Shown: piece after piece, positions 62,302-64,000 of the stretch
Position numbering within the stretch: the first letter of the stretch is position 1
Layout: the number at the start of each line of letters is the position of its first letter
From: Lactobacillus agrestimuris
Lineage (GTDB): Bacteria; Bacillota; Bacilli; Lactobacillales; Lactobacillaceae
Direction of reading: 5' to 3'
Assembly: GCF_943193025.1 (NCBI RefSeq)
Contig: NZ_CALPCQ010000010.1
Coordinates: 1-64,000 of the forward strand
Length of the DNA: 64,000 nt
Position numbers and translations under genes: made by a program
Notes under the pieces: model-generated
What the model was told of the DNA's origin: nothing
The model's database searches: none
Seen by the model: only the letters and a program-made list of their open reading frames with translations

Positions 62302-62918
62302 TTTTCAGTCTTAATAAAACTATCATCCGGAATTCTAATCAAATAGTAGCGAGTTGCAATTCTATTAGCGTGAAGGCCAATTCCGTTTTGCCAATTATTC
62401 TTATATTTCGCAGTATAGATGGCAACATAAGCACGTTGATACTTCTTATCCATCTTATTAAGCATCTTCTTCTCATATGGAATTCTAGCGGCATTTACGT
62501 CATTAGCCGTGTTGCCATAAGCAACTGAAGCATAATTGCCTGAAACAGTTGTCTTAGAACCTGCACGGTAGTATGTGTAAGTTTGCGTACCATTCTTCCG
62601 AGTTGCAGCATTAATTTTCACATAAGTTGAATTACCAGCACCAGTATTCATAACCAAAGGCTCATACTTCACAGTCGAAGTGATTCTGCTTGAATCATTT
62701 AAGTCTGGATTATCAAAAATACCTTGACCTAGTACCCAACCTGCAGCAAGCAAGAAAATTGCAACTTCTACAACCGTAATTGTAAAATTTTTCCAAGTAA
62801 AATGCTTATGATCCTTAACGATCATCTTAATGCGGCGGGTGCGGATATTCTGAATAATAATGATTAAATATAAAATGATAACAACCCAAATTAGGATTCC
62901 CAGCAAGTTCCAGCTCAT
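62298..62918 (-). CDS. Lactobacillus-type membrane protein of unknown function
   Basis: 206 residues with two N-terminal membrane helices (about 4-24 and 45-65) and an extracytoplasmic domain. It resembles proteins annotated LVIS_2131 family in lactobacilli. That family has no known function. The ATG at 62918 has GGAGGA 7 bases upstream; the ATG at 62933 contains that site. Monocistronic. Confidence 0.6.
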   Translation of the reverse strand: MSWNLLGILIWVVIILYLIIIIQNIRTRRIKMIVKDHKHFTWKNFTITVVEVAIFLLAAGWVLGQGIFDNPDLNDSSRITSTVKYEPLVMNTGAGNSTYVKINAATRKNGTQTYTYYRAGSKTTVSGNYASVAYGNTANDVNAARIPYEKKMLNKMDKKYQRAYVAIYTAKYKNNWQNGIGLHANRIATRYYLIRIPDDSFIKTEK

Positions 62919-63036
62919 ATTAAAGTCCTCCATTTTTCGTATTACATATTATATGATTATTTTTTAGTCCTATCAATTGACTATCTCCTTTAAATGTATG
63001 AAAATAAGGCTGATAGATAGAGTTTTAGGTAAAAAT

Positions 63037-63480
63037 ATGGTAGCTATAGCATTTTATTCAATTACAGGTCAAACTAAAAAATTTGTCTTAAAGACTGGAT
63101 TAGAAGCACACGAAATTACCGATGATTTTCCCAAACATGAAATGAAGGGCGAATATATCTTAATCACTCCTTCTTACCAGGATTTCATGATGGATTCTTT
63201 AGTTGATTTTTTAAATTATAAAGACAACAAGAAAAAATTGGTTGGCATTATCGGTTGTGGTAATCGAAACTTCAACGACTTATTTGCCCAAACGGCGAAG
63301 AAATTATCAGTCACATTGGATGTGCCGATATTATATTTGCTAGAATTTAGTGGTACAAATACAGATGTCAAAAATGTCAGAAATATTGTTAACGAACTTT
63401 CTGAAGGTGAAAATACTGAAGAAGTAGAAAAACCAAAAGAAATGGACGGAAAGATTAGTTTTTTGAGTGATTACAGGTAA
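63037..63480 (+). CDS. nrdI: NrdI flavodoxin for class Ib-type ribonucleotide reductase
   Basis: 147 residues. AIAFYSITGQTKKF begins the flavodoxin-like FMN phosphate loop; LITPSYQDF (about 50) and GIIGCGNRNFNDLF (about 80) are the NrdI family marks. NrdI supplies oxidant for NrdF cofactor assembly. The ATG at 63037 with AGGT upstream is preferred over an open stretch beginning at 62977 whose first 20 codons are not NrdI-like. It ends 2 bases before nrdF. Confidence 0.85.
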   Translation: MVAIAFYSITGQTKKFVLKTGLEAHEITDDFPKHEMKGEYILITPSYQDFMMDSLVDFLNYKDNKKKLVGIIGCGNRNFNDLFAQTAKKLSVTLDVPILYLLEFSGTNTDVKNVRNIVNELSEGENTEEVEKPKEMDGKISFLSDYR

Positions 63481-63482
63481 AA

Positions 63483-64000
63483 ATGACGAAAAAATACGAA
63501 GCAATTAATTGGAATAAAATTGAAAATCGAGTCGATTATTCTGCTTGGTCCCGCTTAAGCGATTTTATTTGGGAACCGGAGCGAATCCCAGTTAATGAAG
63601 ATAAGGCTGAATTTGATAAATTAGACGAAAGGTATCAAGAAACATTCTTGCGAGCACTTGGTTCGTTAGCTTTTCTATCCACCATCCAAGTTAAAATTGG
63701 TGATAGTTCAGTTAAGATGGACGCTGCAACGCCACAAGAAATTTCTGTTTTTGGTGCATTGAATTATCTTGAAGCAATTGCCAATAAAGGTTACAGCAAT
63801 GCAATTAAAGCACTTGCTCCTGAAAAGGCTGATTCATATATTGAATGGGCTAATGAACAACGTAATCTGCAAGACGTGGCCGATTTATTAACACAGATCT
63901 ATCAACGAGGTACTGCTTGGCAAAAGAAGATTGCTCTTTCATTTACTGAAATGGCAATCTACCATGTTGGATTTTACGGTCCATTATATTTATTTGGTCA
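63483..64000 (+). CDS. nrdF: NrdF-like ribonucleotide reductase small subunit (3' end outside window)
   Basis: 172 codons are visible and the gene continues beyond 64000. The N-terminal YEAINWNKIENRVDYSAWSR matches NrdF INWNKI...W. However the metal-site positions are altered. Canonical LLDTLQ reads FLSTIQ, so the Asp ligand is Ser. Canonical FMEAVHARSY reads YLEAIANKGY, so the His ligand is Ala while Glu and the radical tyrosine remain. The Glu of FLESFLF is kept in FTEMAIY. The last two ligands fall outside the window. Close linkage to nrdI supports an RNR role, but the cofactor must be unusual or the subunit specialised. Confidence 0.8.
   Translation, partial: MTKKYEAINWNKIENRVDYSAWSRLSDFIWEPERIPVNEDKAEFDKLDERYQETFLRALGSLAFLSTIQVKIGDSSVKMDAATPQEISVFGALNYLEAIANKGYSNAIKALAPEKADSYIEWANEQRNLQDVADLLTQIYQRGTAWQKKIALSFTEMAIYHVGFYGPLYLFG

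Overview
The window is low-GC Firmicute DNA that I read as a Lactobacillus chromosome. The L. gasseri / L. johnsonii group fits best: it carries a GH68 fructosyltransferase with a long N/T/Q-rich N-terminus, a heteropolysaccharide (EPS) cluster of the epsA-E plus glf type, NlpC/P60 hydrolases with SH3-like domains, zinc-ribbon/TcaA-like cell-envelope proteins, and remnants of ISL3, IS30 and IS66 elements typical of lactobacilli. The species is an inference; no rRNA or tRNA gene was seen.

Layout. 0.3-7.6 kb is mostly chromosomal backbone: a HelD-type helicase, a matrixin-like metalloprotease, a histidine phosphatase, a BceAB-type ABC transporter and a DUF4145 protein. 7.6-15.1 kb is a cell-envelope block: two TcaA-like membrane proteins, a membrane-anchored PGRP/Amidase_2 protein, a processive GT2 synthase preceded by an unlisted 40-residue membrane peptide, a secreted GH3 lipoprotein and a zinc-ribbon membrane protein. 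15.2-17.8 kb is accessory: an unknown protein, a broken AbiF/Abi_2 gene behind an apparently intact small RNA, and an AlbA_2 (Schlafen-like) regulator downstream of two tandem palindromes. 17.9-23.9 kb is sugar use: fructosyltransferase, a three-domain PTS, NanE and an RpiR regulator with a readable cre/promoter/operator arrangement.

23.9-35.3 kb is a decayed accessory and defence region. It holds a truncated rfbD, a two-gene CBASS (SMODS nucleotidyltransferase plus S-4TM effector), an AbiH-like protein, an RNase H, a large PD-(D/E)XK protein of unknown family, and an XRE regulator followed by a gene interrupted by one stop codon. These are separated by IS30, ISL3 and IS66 remnants.

35.3-54.4 kb is the EPS cluster, all on the minus strand. 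Its order from the promoter end is LCP protein, Wzz-like CpsC, tyrosine kinase CpsD, phosphatase CpsB, priming transferase, four glycosyltransferases, Wzy, UDP-galactopyranose mutase, Wzx and an acyltransferase. The distal part is a LicD-type phosphotransfer module (LicD, two nucleotidyltransferases, one fused to a kinase) with an APC permease and an ornithine-cyclodeaminase-like enzyme. The genes predict a galactofuranose-containing polymer decorated with acyl groups and a phospho-aminoalcohol or related phospho-compound.

54.5-64 kb is backbone again: HflX, a CAP-domain secreted protein, three NlpC/P60 paralogues, a guanylate-kinase-like protein, a DUF2187-like protein, an O-antigen-ligase-like membrane protein, and nrdI followed by a truncated-by-window nrdF. 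That NrdF lacks two canonical metal ligands.
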